Shown: positions 25,575 to 34,712 of the stretch, piece by piece | How the letters are laid out: the number at the start of each line of letters is the position of its first letter | Position numbering within the stretch: position 1 is the first letter of the stretch | Source of the DNA: Pontimicrobium sp. SW4 | Lineage (GTDB): Bacteria; Bacteroidota; Bacteroidia; Flavobacteriales; Flavobacteriaceae | Direction of reading: 5' to 3' | Length of the DNA stretch: 64,000 nt | Assembly (NCBI RefSeq): GCF_039954625.1 | Contig: NZ_CP157199.1 | Location: 2,542,001-2,606,000 of the forward strand | The notes under the pieces: generated by a model | Told to the model about the DNA's origin: nothing | Seen by the model: only the letters and a program-made list of their open reading frames with translations | Databases searched by the model: none | Program-made: the position numbers and the translations under genes

Positions 25575-26624
25575 TTATATGATTAACATGGCATCGCCAT
25601 AACTATAAAATTTATAGCCTTCTTTAATCGCTTCTTGGTAAGCACGTTTTATAAAATCATGTCCAGCAAACGCTGAAACCATCATTAGTAATGTAGATTT
25701 TGGTGTATGAAAATTAGTAACCATACTGTTAGCAATACTAAAATCGTATGGAGGAAAAATAAACTTATTAGTCCAACCTTCATACTCATTTAGTGTTCCA
25801 CTTGAAGAGACAGAACTCTCAATAGCTCTCATGGCTGTAGTACCAATTGCACAAATACGTCTTTTATTTTTTAACGCAGAGTTTATGGTATCGGTAGCAA
25901 TTTTATTAATCACTATCTCTTCACTATCCATTTTATGCTTAGATAAATCTTCAACTTCTACAGGATTAAACGTTCCTAAACCAACATGCAAAGTCACCTC
26001 AGCAAAATCAACACCTTTAATCTCTAAACGCTTTAATAAGTGCTTTGAAAAGTGTAATCCAGCAGTTGGTGCAGCAACAGCTCCTTCGTTTTTAGCATAA
26101 ATAGTTTGGTAACGATCCTCATCTTCAGGCTCAACTTCTCTCTTTATATATTTTGGTAATGGTGTTTGCCCAAGGGCTGTTAGTTTTTTTCTAAATTCAC
26201 CATAAGATCCGTCATATAGAAAACGTAAAGTTCTACCTCTTGACGTTGTATTATCAATAACCTCAGCTACTAAAGTATCATCATCGCCAAAATATAACTT
26301 GTTACCAATACGTATTTTTCTTGCAGGATCTACCAATACATCCCATAAACGTTGTTCGGCATTAAGCTCTCTTAATAAAAACACTTCTATTCTAGCTCCT
26401 GTTTTTTCTTTATTACCAAATAATCTAGCAGGAAACACTTTAGTATTATTTAAGACCATGACATCATCTTCTTCAAAATAATCAATAAGGTCTTTAAAAA
26501 GTTTGTGTTCTATAGTTTGATCTTTACGATTAAGAACCATTAGTTTTGCTTCATCTCTATGTTCTGAAGGGTATTCGGCTAATAGTTCTTCTGGAAGATC
26601 AAAATGGAAATGTGATAATTTCAT
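25575..26624 (-). CDS. queA: tRNA preQ1(34) S-adenosylmethionine ribosyltransferase-isomerase
   Basis: Transfers and isomerises the ribosyl part of SAM onto preQ1 in tRNA, the penultimate step of queuosine synthesis. The 349 residues show the family blocks [23 protein letters not shown] at the N-terminus, [13 protein letters not shown] near 180, and THVGLGTF-like [11 protein letters not shown] near 215, with [16 protein letters not shown] near the end. A good promoter precedes it, and a terminator follows. Confidence 0.96.
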   Translation of the reverse strand: MKLSHFHFDLPEELLAEYPSEHRDEAKLMVLNRKDQTIEHKLFKDLIDYFEEDDVMVLNNTKVFPARLFGNKEKTGARIEVFLLRELNAEQRLWDVLVDPARKIRIGNKLYFGDDDTLVAEVIDNTTSRGRTLRFLYDGSYGEFRKKLTALGQTPLPKYIKREVEPEDEDRYQTIYAKNEGAVAAPTAGLHFSKHLLKRLEIKGVDFAEVTLHVGLGTFNPVEVEDLSKHKMDSEEIVINKIATDTINSALKNKRRICAIGTTAMRAIESSVSSSGTLNEYEGWTNKFIFPPYDFSIANSMVTNFHTPKSTLLMMVSAFAGHDFIKRAYQEAIKEGYKFYSYGDAMLII

Positions 26625-26650
26625 ATACGTGTTTATTTTTTTGAGAGGTG

Positions 26651-26682
26651 CAAATATACAATCTCAATATAGGCGTTGTCAA
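26651..26682 (-). promoter_or_regulatory. Predicted queA promoter
   Basis: On the minus strand TTG (26682-26680), a 21-base spacer and TATATTTG (26658-26651) match the Bacteroidota consensus. The -7 box is 26 bases before the queA ATG and lies beyond the aroA stop, so queA is transcribed on its own. Confidence 0.6.
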
Positions 26683-26699
26683 GTATTTGAGGGTTTATT

Positions 26700-27923
26700 T
26701 TAAAATTTGGAGAAGTTAAAGCCTATATTCTTTAAGTCATTCCAAAAATCTGGGTAAGATTTGGTGACTACATTGGCTTCAAGAATATTAAAAGTTGCTT
26801 TAAGAGCTAGTGGTGCGAAAGCCATTGCCATTCTATGGTCGTGATAGGTTTCAACATTTACATTACTAACTAAAGGGTTGATTTTTGATATAGTTAGAGT
26901 ATCATTTGAAATTGTTACTTGCGTTCCAAACTTTTCTATTTCTGTCTTTAAAGCTACTAACCTATCTGTTTCTTTAATTTTTAGTGTGTGCAATCCTGTT
27001 AAATGGCAACTTATACCTAAACCTAAACAAGTTACTGTAATTGTTTGTGCTATATCTGGTGCATTAGAAAGATTGTACTCAAAGTTGCTAACTTGGTTAT
27101 TTTTTTTTGTTAAAGTAATTGTCATATCATCAAATACTGTTTCAACACCAAAATCTTTATAAATAGTACTTAAAACAGAATCGCCTTGCAAACTGTTTTG
27201 TATATATGATGACAACTCTATTTTAGTCCCGACATTACTTAAAGCAACGATACTATAAAAATAGGACACCGATGACCAATCGGATTCAACTACTAGTTTT
27301 TTAGAAGTAACTTCGTTAATTGGCTGAACTGTTATCTTATTGTCTTTAAAACTTATGTTTACTCCAATTTGTCTTAACAAGTTGAGCGTCATTTTTATGT
27401 AAGGTACAGATGTTATTTTGCCTTCTAAAGTAAGTTCTAATCCCTTTTTTAATCGGGGTGCAATAAGCAATAAAGCAGATATATATTGACTACTCACATT
27501 TGCAGCCAAAGTAACTTGGTGTTTTTTTAATGCTTGCCCTTTAATGTTAAGTGGAGGGTAGCCTTTTTTATTTATATATGAAATATCTGCACCTAGATCT
27601 TTAAGAGCATTAACTAGGACTTCAATTGGTCGTTCTTGCATTCTAGAAGAGCCTGTCAATATGATTTCTCTTCCTTTTTGTAATGAAAAATAAGCTGTTA
27701 GAAATCGCATTGCAGTTCCTGCATGATATATATCTATAGTATTTGAAGAGCTACTTAATGCCTTTTGCATAAGCTTGGAATCGTCAGAATTAGACACATT
27801 AGATATCTCAATATTTGGATATAATGCTTGCAATAATAACAAACGATTAGATTCACTTTTAGAGCCAGTAATTTTAATTATAGACTCCTTTACTATTTTA
27901 GATTTTTGAAGGGTAATATTCAT
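26700..27923 (-). CDS. aroA: 3-phosphoshikimate 1-carboxyvinyltransferase (EPSP synthase)
   Basis: Sixth enzyme of the shikimate pathway, joining PEP to shikimate 3-phosphate. The 407 residues show GSKSESNRLLLLQALYP near residue 19, the block HAGTAMRFLTAYFSLQKG near 66 with TGSSRMQERPIEVL, and the C-terminal KETDRLVALKTEIEKFG and YHDHRMAMAFAPLAL. The N-terminal block reads GSKSESNR rather than the fuller GDKSISHR. It lies 30 bases after the MazG-like gene, with a short inverted repeat and a TAACTTTG box (27956-27949) in and before the gap. Confidence 0.95.
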   Translation of the reverse strand: MNITLQKSKIVKESIIKITGSKSESNRLLLLQALYPNIEISNVSNSDDSKLMQKALSSSSNTIDIYHAGTAMRFLTAYFSLQKGREIILTGSSRMQERPIEVLVNALKDLGADISYINKKGYPPLNIKGQALKKHQVTLAANVSSQYISALLLIAPRLKKGLELTLEGKITSVPYIKMTLNLLRQIGVNISFKDNKITVQPINEVTSKKLVVESDWSSVSYFYSIVALSNVGTKIELSSYIQNSLQGDSVLSTIYKDFGVETVFDDMTITLTKKNNQVSNFEYNLSNAPDIAQTITVTCLGLGISCHLTGLHTLKIKETDRLVALKTEIEKFGTQVTISNDTLTISKINPLVSNVNVETYHDHRMAMAFAPLALKATFNILEANVVTKSYPDFWNDLKNIGFNFSKF

Positions 27924-27948
27924 AACAACAACTCTTTTAAGAGTTTTG

Positions 27949-27956
27949 CAAAGTTA
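27949..27956 (-). promoter_or_regulatory. Possible -7 element for aroA
   Basis: TAACTTTG on the minus strand matches TAnnTTTG and overlaps the last codons of the MazG-like gene, 26 bases before aroA. No -33 TTG is seen, so this is weak. Confidence 0.3.
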
Positions 27957-28280
27957 CTTTAACTTTTCGTTATTATGATGCCTATCATGGTCTCTTTTTG
28001 TCTTTAAATCTAATTTCTTATCAAACGCATCTTGAAGATTAACACCTGTTTGGTTCGCTAAACAAAGTACTACAAACATAACATCGGCTAGTTCTTCACC
28101 TAGGTCTTTGTTTTTATCGCTTTCTTTTTCACTTTGCTCTCCATAACGTCTAGCAATAATGCGTGCTACCTCACCAACTTCTTCTGTGAGTTGTGCCATA
28201 TTGGTTAGTTCGTTAAAATAACGAACTCCATGGTTTTTAATCCAATTATCTACCTCTTTTTGTGCGTTTTGGATGTTCAT
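27954..28280 (-). CDS. MazG-like nucleotide pyrophosphohydrolase
   Basis: A 108-residue all-alpha NTP pyrophosphohydrolase of the MazG family. The metal-binding pattern EExxE...ExxD is visible as LTEEVGEVARIIARR near residue 33 and LGEELADVMFVVLCLANQ near 62. Such proteins clear non-canonical or excess nucleotides. Upstream neighbour is a DUF3857 gene 2 bases away, so it may share that transcript. Confidence 0.85.
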   Translation of the reverse strand: MNIQNAQKEVDNWIKNHGVRYFNELTNMAQLTEEVGEVARIIARRYGEQSEKESDKNKDLGEELADVMFVVLCLANQTGVNLQDAFDKKLDLKTKRDHDRHHNNEKLK

Positions 28281-28282
28281 GA

Positions 28283-30232
28283 TTATATTTTTTTAAATAC
28301 TATTTGTTCTGCTTGTTTAGAAATTGCCTGATTGAAAATTTCTTTAAGTATTAAATAAGTTTCAGCAGCATGTTTAGCTTCTTTAATATCAAAAATTGCT
28401 GATAATCTTAATTTATTATTCATTACAGAAACAGTATACTTAAACTCTATGTTTCCATCTGGAGACCGAACCATAAATGGTGTTAAATCTGATTCTAACT
28501 CATAACCTTCAGGAATATCTACATTTATAATGTACATATCTTTAAATGGAAATCCAAAATCGATTGGATATTCTCTTTTGTCTAGCTTAAACGGATTTTC
28601 GGTCATTCTCATAAACATCAATGGTTGAAAATAAATTTTATCACTTAAAACTTCTGCTCCGTTTTCTTGATAAAAGCTAAAAGACTCATTAACATTACCT
28701 TCATAGGTGTCTGTGTTTTTAGTTTCGTAATCAGATATTTCTATATCATTAAAATCATCCTCTCTGCTTGTTATAAAAGCATCCATATCTTGGTCTTTTA
28801 TTTCTTCTCTAAACAGGTATGCTTGATGACCAAATAAACGTGATTTAAAGTCTCCTTCCACTACACCATCTTCAGCTAATTTAGCATCTATTTGATATTG
28901 CGTTATTGCTTGTTTAGGACTAAGAAGGCTCACCTTTTTCCATATTTTATTAGGGTTATCTATAAAGATCCCATCCCAATTATAATCCCTCAATGGCAAT
29001 AAGTTAATATCGCTAAACTCTTGTGTTGCGTCTAGAAAATACTTTTTTTCGTTTATCTCAGCATAGGCAACTACATAGTTTAGTTTTTCCAAAGTTGGAA
29101 AGTATGGTATCTGATTATCTTTTGTACTAATTACTAAAGGGTTTGCATCAATATCCGCATATCTTAACATTGCCACTAATGCTAAATTTATATCGCCAGC
29201 ATTACCTTCTTTTTCTTTTAAGCTTTTTTTAATTCCTTTTTGAAAATATATACCATCTCTACCATTCCATTTAATATTATCCTTAACATACTTAAAAATT
29301 AGCTTCATCTTTTCCTCTTTACTGCTTGCATCGGCTAAAATGGGGTCTAATATTTCATCAAATGTTCTTGTTTTATCTAATTCTTTTTTATAATCATCTG
29401 AGCTTCCAATGGATTTAGCAACATCACCCCAAGTTTTTGCAAAATCGCGAGTAACACCAAGCGACACCTCAACTGAAGCTAATTCGTAATTTACTCCTGC
29501 CGTATAATTATCTATATTATCTACATATAACTCTTCTTTTAAAGCTGGGACATTGTCTAAATTATAAACATCTACAACCATACTTTCACCTCCAAGACCA
29601 GAACCTATATAAGATTCTCTTTTTGGGTAAAAACTAATATAACCTTTAAACGTTGGCTTAAACACAAAGCTTTTAGGTGTTTTAATTCGTGCTTCAATCT
29701 TTTTTATTGGAATATGGCTTTGGAAACGGAACTCATCAATAGCCCAATAAAAAGGTGAAGTTACTCTATATTTAAACTCTATTACAGACCCTTCCTTTAC
29801 TTTAGGCATTGTAAATTTAGTTTCTGTGATATTGTAGCTTTGTTCATTTTCGAAAATTTGATTTTTTTCTAGTTTTGTTTCAACAATTTTATCGCCTTCA
29901 AGATTATAAGTTACCGCTTTAAGTTTGCTTAATACTTCTCTTGCACTTTTGCTTTCAAATAAACGTATTTGCCTTGTTGCATTTTCAAACCCTTCTTTGT
30001 TATAGATTTTAATTTTTTGATAAATTTCTGTAACTGTCTGCCCTCCTCCACTAATATTAACATCAAAATATGTGTTTCTATATTTATAAATGACCATGGC
30101 GTTCGCTGAACTATCAATTGGACATTTTGTTTCTAAAAGTTCTTCTTTAGTTACTTCTCCAAACTCCATCTCTTGTGCTGATAAAAAGCTTATAGAGATT
30201 AACAGTGTTATTAGGCTAATTTTTTTAATCAT
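28283..30232 (-). CDS. Exported DUF3857/transglutaminase-like protein, catalytically degenerate
   Basis: A signal peptide (MIKKISLITLLISISFLSAQ) precedes an N-terminal DUF3857 domain (about 30-240) and a transglutaminase-like core (about 280-405). Compared with the paralogue next door, the catalytic Cys is Ile348 (NAGDINLALVAML) and the His is Tyr386 (LNYVVAYAE); Asp401 (FLDAT) remains. It is therefore unlikely to be an active thiol enzyme and may bind peptide or glycan. It follows the paralogue by 6 bases in the same operon. Confidence 0.82.
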   Translation of the reverse strand: MIKKISLITLLISISFLSAQEMEFGEVTKEELLETKCPIDSSANAMVIYKYRNTYFDVNISGGGQTVTEIYQKIKIYNKEGFENATRQIRLFESKSAREVLSKLKAVTYNLEGDKIVETKLEKNQIFENEQSYNITETKFTMPKVKEGSVIEFKYRVTSPFYWAIDEFRFQSHIPIKKIEARIKTPKSFVFKPTFKGYISFYPKRESYIGSGLGGESMVVDVYNLDNVPALKEELYVDNIDNYTAGVNYELASVEVSLGVTRDFAKTWGDVAKSIGSSDDYKKELDKTRTFDEILDPILADASSKEEKMKLIFKYVKDNIKWNGRDGIYFQKGIKKSLKEKEGNAGDINLALVAMLRYADIDANPLVISTKDNQIPYFPTLEKLNYVVAYAEINEKKYFLDATQEFSDINLLPLRDYNWDGIFIDNPNKIWKKVSLLSPKQAITQYQIDAKLAEDGVVEGDFKSRLFGHQAYLFREEIKDQDMDAFITSREDDFNDIEISDYETKNTDTYEGNVNESFSFYQENGAEVLSDKIYFQPLMFMRMTENPFKLDKREYPIDFGFPFKDMYIINVDIPEGYELESDLTPFMVRSPDGNIEFKYTVSVMNNKLRLSAIFDIKEAKHAAETYLILKEIFNQAISKQAEQIVFKKI

Positions 30233-30238
30233 GACTAA

Positions 30239-32146
30239 TTATTTTGATTTTAATACAATAATTGATTTGTCTAGTTTAGATACTTTTCTTCTAAAGTCTC
30301 TATATAGGTTGTAATCCTCTTTGCTATATTCTCCTTTTTTAATAAGCAACTTTCTTTTGTAGATAATGGTGTTATCTTTAATTAAAAAATCGATGACATA
30401 TTCACCAAATTTATTTTCCTCTGTTACACTTTCGGGTAACCCTTCTATCATATAGTTTTCTGGAATTTCAATTTCAAATGTATCTACATCTAAATACCCT
30501 CGCTGAATTTCCATATTAAATTGTCTGTTTCTATACCTATCTGGAACAAATGTATTTTTATTAAATATATTTGGCGAAAAAATTATACTTTCACTATTAA
30601 GGGTGGCATAGCCTTTTGCATCTACCTGTAGTTCTTCGGTAAACTTCACTAGATTTTTATCATTGTTAAATTTATAGTTAGCAATATTTAAGTCATTAAT
30701 ATCACCCCAAAGATTTTTGTAATAACTCATTAAATCTTTATCTGAAAAATTTTCAATACGGAATCTTGAATCGTACTGGATTCCTTCAGTATTAATTTCT
30801 ACATCAGAAGTAAAATTTCCGTTAGCTTCTAATTTAATTTTAGCAGATGTATATTGTGAATTTTTGTTGTCAGGATAAAATGTTGTTTTCACTATTTCAC
30901 TTCCACCTTCCTTAACCAACAGTACATTTCTATTGTCTGTAAAATCGCCAATAAATCCAAATGGGTGTACTTGTGATGTACAATCAATCCATGTTAGTTC
31001 ATCTCCATTAGGAATGGCTAAAATAATATGATTTCCTTGCTCTAAAGTTGCAAACTCTGGGTCAAAATCTACAATTTCCTGACCTGATTGTACTACAGAG
31101 TAGTAGGAAGGAACATTAGCTACTGTTAATAAAGCTTGTGTATAGTTTGTTAATCCTTTACAATCTCCATATTTAAGTCGATCTACTTCACTTGCCGGAA
31201 TTGGTTGAACTCCACCAATACCAACTTGTACACTAATATATCTTGTATTATTCTGCACGTATTCATAAACTATCTGGGCTCTTTCTAATGGGTTATCAAT
31301 TCCTTTTACCAATTGAGTAATCTTATCTTTTGTTTCATTACTCACCGTATTTCTACCTTTTAATAAGGCATTAAATACCCAGTCACCAAACTCTTTCCAA
31401 TTACTAGCATAGCCATCAGCTCCATAATAATAAAATTGATTTACAGCAACCATACAATGAGGCGAAACTTTAGATAATACTGGGCTTAATTGCTCTGGTT
31501 TTTTTGCTTGAATATAAGATAAACTAAATTCAAGAAATGTGTCATTACTATTGATTTTTACATCATAGCCTTCAAAATTCTTTGTTTTGTACCTAATTTC
31601 TAAATTGGCTAAATCTTTAAGTCTATAACTATCTTTTTCAACACTCACATAATACCCTGTAATTGGTCTCCAAGAAGGTATAAATGCCGTGTTTTGGGTT
31701 TCCATCTCATAAGTAAAAGAAACTGTATAAGGATAAGATGTTGGCATATATGACATATACAACACTCGTGAGTCTGAATACAAAGTACCTCCATCTACGG
31801 CACTTTGATCAATAAAATCTCTTTTTCTGATTTTTTTAATTTCCTCTCCGTGTTCATCAAAAATGATAGCTTCAATTTTTCGTATCTTAAGTTGGTTATC
31901 GTATCCTGCATAAGCCTCAACAAATCGATTACCTTTCTCATTCAATACTGTAACATCCCTCTGATAAGTATAGGTCATTTTGTTTTTCTTTTCTATTACA
32001 ACATCCAGACTACTGAGTCTAATCACAGCATTGGCGCTTTTTTTAAGTTCTTCAGGAATTTCAGTCACTGCAAGTGAATTACTCTGCGACATAACATTTA
32101 AACAAGTAAGTAAAAGAAAAACACTCACTATATTTTTAAAGTTCAT
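30239..32146 (-). CDS. Exported DUF3857/transglutaminase-like protein, triad intact
   Basis: A signal peptide (about 1-20) is followed by DUF3857 (about 25-250), a transglutaminase-like core and a C-terminal beta domain. The catalytic triad is visible: Cys329 (YGDCKGLTN), His373 (GNHIILA) and Asp388 (WIDCT). The protein is likely periplasmic. The reaction is unknown; relatives may cleave or link peptides. It starts a set of genes with its degenerate paralogue and a MazG-like protein. Confidence 0.84.
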   Translation of the reverse strand: MNFKNIVSVFLLLTCLNVMSQSNSLAVTEIPEELKKSANAVIRLSSLDVVIEKKNKMTYTYQRDVTVLNEKGNRFVEAYAGYDNQLKIRKIEAIIFDEHGEEIKKIRKRDFIDQSAVDGGTLYSDSRVLYMSYMPTSYPYTVSFTYEMETQNTAFIPSWRPITGYYVSVEKDSYRLKDLANLEIRYKTKNFEGYDVKINSNDTFLEFSLSYIQAKKPEQLSPVLSKVSPHCMVAVNQFYYYGADGYASNWKEFGDWVFNALLKGRNTVSNETKDKITQLVKGIDNPLERAQIVYEYVQNNTRYISVQVGIGGVQPIPASEVDRLKYGDCKGLTNYTQALLTVANVPSYYSVVQSGQEIVDFDPEFATLEQGNHIILAIPNGDELTWIDCTSQVHPFGFIGDFTDNRNVLLVKEGGSEIVKTTFYPDNKNSQYTSAKIKLEANGNFTSDVEINTEGIQYDSRFRIENFSDKDLMSYYKNLWGDINDLNIANYKFNNDKNLVKFTEELQVDAKGYATLNSESIIFSPNIFNKNTFVPDRYRNRQFNMEIQRGYLDVDTFEIEIPENYMIEGLPESVTEENKFGEYVIDFLIKDNTIIYKRKLLIKKGEYSKEDYNLYRDFRRKVSKLDKSIIVLKSK

Positions 32147-32218
32147 ATAATGTAGATTAGTTAAAAATTCAAGTTACGTAGTCTTAGGGGACTTAATATA
32201 TGACATTAATCATATTTG

Positions 32219-32746
32219 CTAAAATATAGTTTTTTTTGACTTTTGAAGTATAAATCTCACTAAAAGTATAAAGAAACATGGAATTAAAATATATTTTAAC
32301 TCACTCATTATCACTTGCAAGCCCCATTCTGATAAAAACTTACTCACTCCTATTGGTGACACCTTTATTTCTCTAAACGGAAAGAAAAAACGCTCATTAT
32401 TAAAAGGAATTAAAAACCCAATACCTTTCCCTCCTGAAGTCATAGCATCTAATAATCCATGTGAAATAGTCGATAAAAAAATAACAGTAAACCAAACAAG
32501 TCTATCTTTCTTTCCAAAAAACGACATTAATAATAACGCCCAAATAACAGCAAATAGAATTGAGTGTGTAAAACCACGATGTCCAAATGGATGCGAATAA
32601 GGAATATTTAAACTAAAAGCAATAACATCTATATCTGGCAATATCGTTGACATGATTGCTAAAATTAGAAGCCATCTGTTTTGTTTAGATTTAAACAGTT
32701 TAACTAGTGTAAATCCAACAATACTATGACCAAAAACTGATGCCAT
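32219..32746 (-). CDS. YdjM-like membrane-bound metal-dependent hydrolase
   Basis: A 175-residue membrane protein of the YdjM/DUF457 group. The conserved pattern is present: FGHSIVGFTLVKLF at the start, ILPDIDVIAFSLNIPYSHPFGHRGFTHSILF near residue 37-67 and TISHGLLDAMTSGGKGIGFLIPF near 92, with His and Asp residues that would bind metal. The activity of the group is poorly defined. It overlaps dtd by one base. Confidence 0.85.
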   Translation of the reverse strand: MASVFGHSIVGFTLVKLFKSKQNRWLLILAIMSTILPDIDVIAFSLNIPYSHPFGHRGFTHSILFAVIWALLLMSFFGKKDRLVWFTVIFLSTISHGLLDAMTSGGKGIGFLIPFNNERFFFPFREIKVSPIGVSKFLSEWGLQVIMSELKYILIPCFFILLVRFILQKSKKTIF

Positions 32747-33198
32747 TAGCTTTTTTGTTTCGTATCTATAATAATAGTTACTGGTCCGTCATTAAGTAAT
32801 TCAACTTTCATATCGGCTCCAAACTCACCGGTTTGTATTTTTTTACCTAAATCGGCTTCTAACTGTGAGACGAATTGTTTATATAATGGAATTGCAATAT
32901 CTGGTTTTGCTGCTTTTAAATAACTTGGTCTGTTTCCTTTTTTTGTACTAGCGTGAAGTGTAAATTGACTTACTACAATAGCCTCACCATCAATATCTAA
33001 AATCGATTTATTCATGACTCCTTCATCATCACCAAAAATTCTGAGATTTGTAATTTTATTACTTAACCAAGAAATATCTTCTTGAGTATCTTCATGTATA
33101 ATCCCAAGTAATATCAATAAACCATCATTTATGCAAGCGACCTTTATGCCATCAATAGTAACACTTGCTTTAGATACACGCTGGATTACTGTCTTCAT
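32746..33198 (-). CDS. dtd: D-aminoacyl-tRNA deacylase
   Basis: Hydrolyses D-amino acids and glycine from mischarged tRNA in the cytoplasm. The 150 residues match the family: MKTVIQRVSKASVTIDG at the N-terminus, the catalytic SQFTLHASTKKGNRPSY near residue 77, and the Gly-Pro motif (NDGPVTIIIDT) near the C-terminus. It lies directly after rsgA with no gap. Confidence 0.95.
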   Translation of the reverse strand: MKTVIQRVSKASVTIDGIKVACINDGLLILLGIIHEDTQEDISWLSNKITNLRIFGDDEGVMNKSILDIDGEAIVVSQFTLHASTKKGNRPSYLKAAKPDIAIPLYKQFVSQLEADLGKKIQTGEFGADMKVELLNDGPVTIIIDTKQKS

Positions 33199-34152
33199 TT
33201 ATTCGTTATCAAAATTGTCGGTTCTAAAATGCTCGTCTTCGCCTTCTAAGATTTGTAAATAACTTCTATATCTTGAATATGCAATCTCACCATTATCCAA
33301 TGCTTTTTTAACTGCACATTTTGGCTCATGAATATGCAAACAGTTGTTAAATTTACAATGTTGTTTTAATTCAAAAAAATCTGGAAAATAATCACCAACC
33401 TCTTCTTTATCCATATCAACAACACCAAAGCCTTTTATTCCAGGTGTGTCAATAATTTTAGCATCAAAACTTAAATCAAACATTTCGGCAAATGTTGTAG
33501 TATGTTGTCCTTGTTGATGTTGCTCCGATATTTCTTTTGTTTTCAAATCTAACCCAGGTTCAATAGCGTTAATTAAGGTAGATTTCCCAACTCCTGAATG
33601 ACCAGAAAACATACTCACTTTATTCTTCATTAGTGCTTTAACCTTGTCTATATTTTTACCAGTTTTAGCAGAAATACCAATACATTCGTACCCAATTTTT
33701 CTGTATAAAGCTGCAAGTAATTTCACTTCCAAAAGTATATCTTCGTCGTAGGTGTCAATTTTATTAAATAATAATACCGTTTTAATTGAATATGCTTCAG
33801 CTGATATTAAAAACCTATCTATAAAACTTGTAAATGTTGGTGGATTATTAATGGTTATTAAAAGGAATACCTGATCAATATTACTTGCAATAATGTGCGT
33901 TTGTTTTGATAGGTTTACCGACTTGCGTACAATATAATTTTTTCTATCTTGAATACGATTAATGACACCTGTTTCTTCATCATTCTTTGTTTCCAATTCA
34001 AAAGCTACAAAATCTCCAACAGCTATTGGGTTTGTACTTTTAATACCCTTTAAACGAAATTTTCCTTTAATTCGGCATTCATAAAACTTACCGTTAAGTG
34101 TTTTAACGGTATACCAACTTCCTGTAGATTTATAAACGAGACCTGTCATCAA
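33199..34152 (-). CDS. rsgA: Ribosome small-subunit-dependent GTPase RsgA
   Basis: Circularly permuted GTPase that checks late 30S subunit assembly. Domains in order: an OB-fold (about 1-70), the permuted G domain with NKID (G4) near 125 before the P-loop GHSGVGKSTLINAI near 182 and DTPGIKGFG (G3) near 230, then a zinc-binding C-terminus (CKFNNCLHIHEPKC, near 265-280). The 317 residues are normal. First gene of a run with dtd and the YdjM-like gene. Confidence 0.95.
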   Translation of the reverse strand: MMTGLVYKSTGSWYTVKTLNGKFYECRIKGKFRLKGIKSTNPIAVGDFVAFELETKNDEETGVINRIQDRKNYIVRKSVNLSKQTHIIASNIDQVFLLITINNPPTFTSFIDRFLISAEAYSIKTVLLFNKIDTYDEDILLEVKLLAALYRKIGYECIGISAKTGKNIDKVKALMKNKVSMFSGHSGVGKSTLINAIEPGLDLKTKEISEQHQQGQHTTTFAEMFDLSFDAKIIDTPGIKGFGVVDMDKEEVGDYFPDFFELKQHCKFNNCLHIHEPKCAVKKALDNGEIAYSRYRSYLQILEGEDEHFRTDNFDNE

Positions 34153-34236
34153 GCATCAAATGTAAACTAAAATTATATTTTTTTTGGCATGGATATTGTC
34201 ATATCTTGTTTTTTTAAAACATAAAAATTTAACATC

Positions 34237-34686
34237 ATGAAAAAACTACTTTTTGTATTTACCTTAACTTTATTCTCATTTTTAGATTTAAATGCCCAAA
34301 TAGAATATAAAGTAATTACTAGCGTGGAGTCAATTGTTCCCGCCGGCTTAGGAAGGTCAAGAATAATTTCGACTGAAGACCAACGAGATTATAAAGAATT
34401 TACATCAGAACAAACTGAGGAAGATAATACCAGAAATAAATCTAAAAGAAGCGATATACGTGTTAAGGACTTTGAAGAAACTAAATTATTGAACTTTTAT
34501 AATTTAGGAGGTATTCGATTTCAAAATATTGCTGCTAATGACGCTGTGATAACTTCTAAAATTAATACCATGATAAGTGAGGGTTGGGAATTGGCTTTTG
34601 TTACAAGCGCTGTTGAAAGTGACTCAGGCAAAGGCGATGGAAATGGAATTTTTATAACCAGATATATTTTTAAAAGAATTAATTAA
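34237..34686 (+). CDS. Small exported protein, unknown function
   Basis: The 149 residues start with a signal peptide (MKKLLFVFTLTLFSFLDLNAQ). The C-terminal half (NTMISEGWELAFVTSAVES, then IFITRYIFKRI) resembles the DUF4177 pattern of a GWEL block followed by a final FKR strand; that is a weak resemblance. The central part is charged (TEEDNTRNKSKRSD). It stands alone and is followed by a strong terminator. Confidence 0.6.
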   Translation: MKKLLFVFTLTLFSFLDLNAQIEYKVITSVESIVPAGLGRSRIISTEDQRDYKEFTSEQTEEDNTRNKSKRSDIRVKDFEETKLLNFYNLGGIRFQNIAANDAVITSKINTMISEGWELAFVTSAVESDSGKGDGNGIFITRYIFKRIN

Positions 34687-34711
34687 AAAAGGCGCCAATG
34701 GCGCCTTTTTT
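34685..34711. terminator. Bidirectional intrinsic terminator
   Basis: A6, GGCGCC, loop AAT, GGCGCC, T6. The GC-only 6-base stem with an A-tract on one side and a T-tract on the other can stop transcription both from the + strand gene and from the convergent aromatic operon. Confidence 0.92.
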
Positions 34712-34712
34712 A

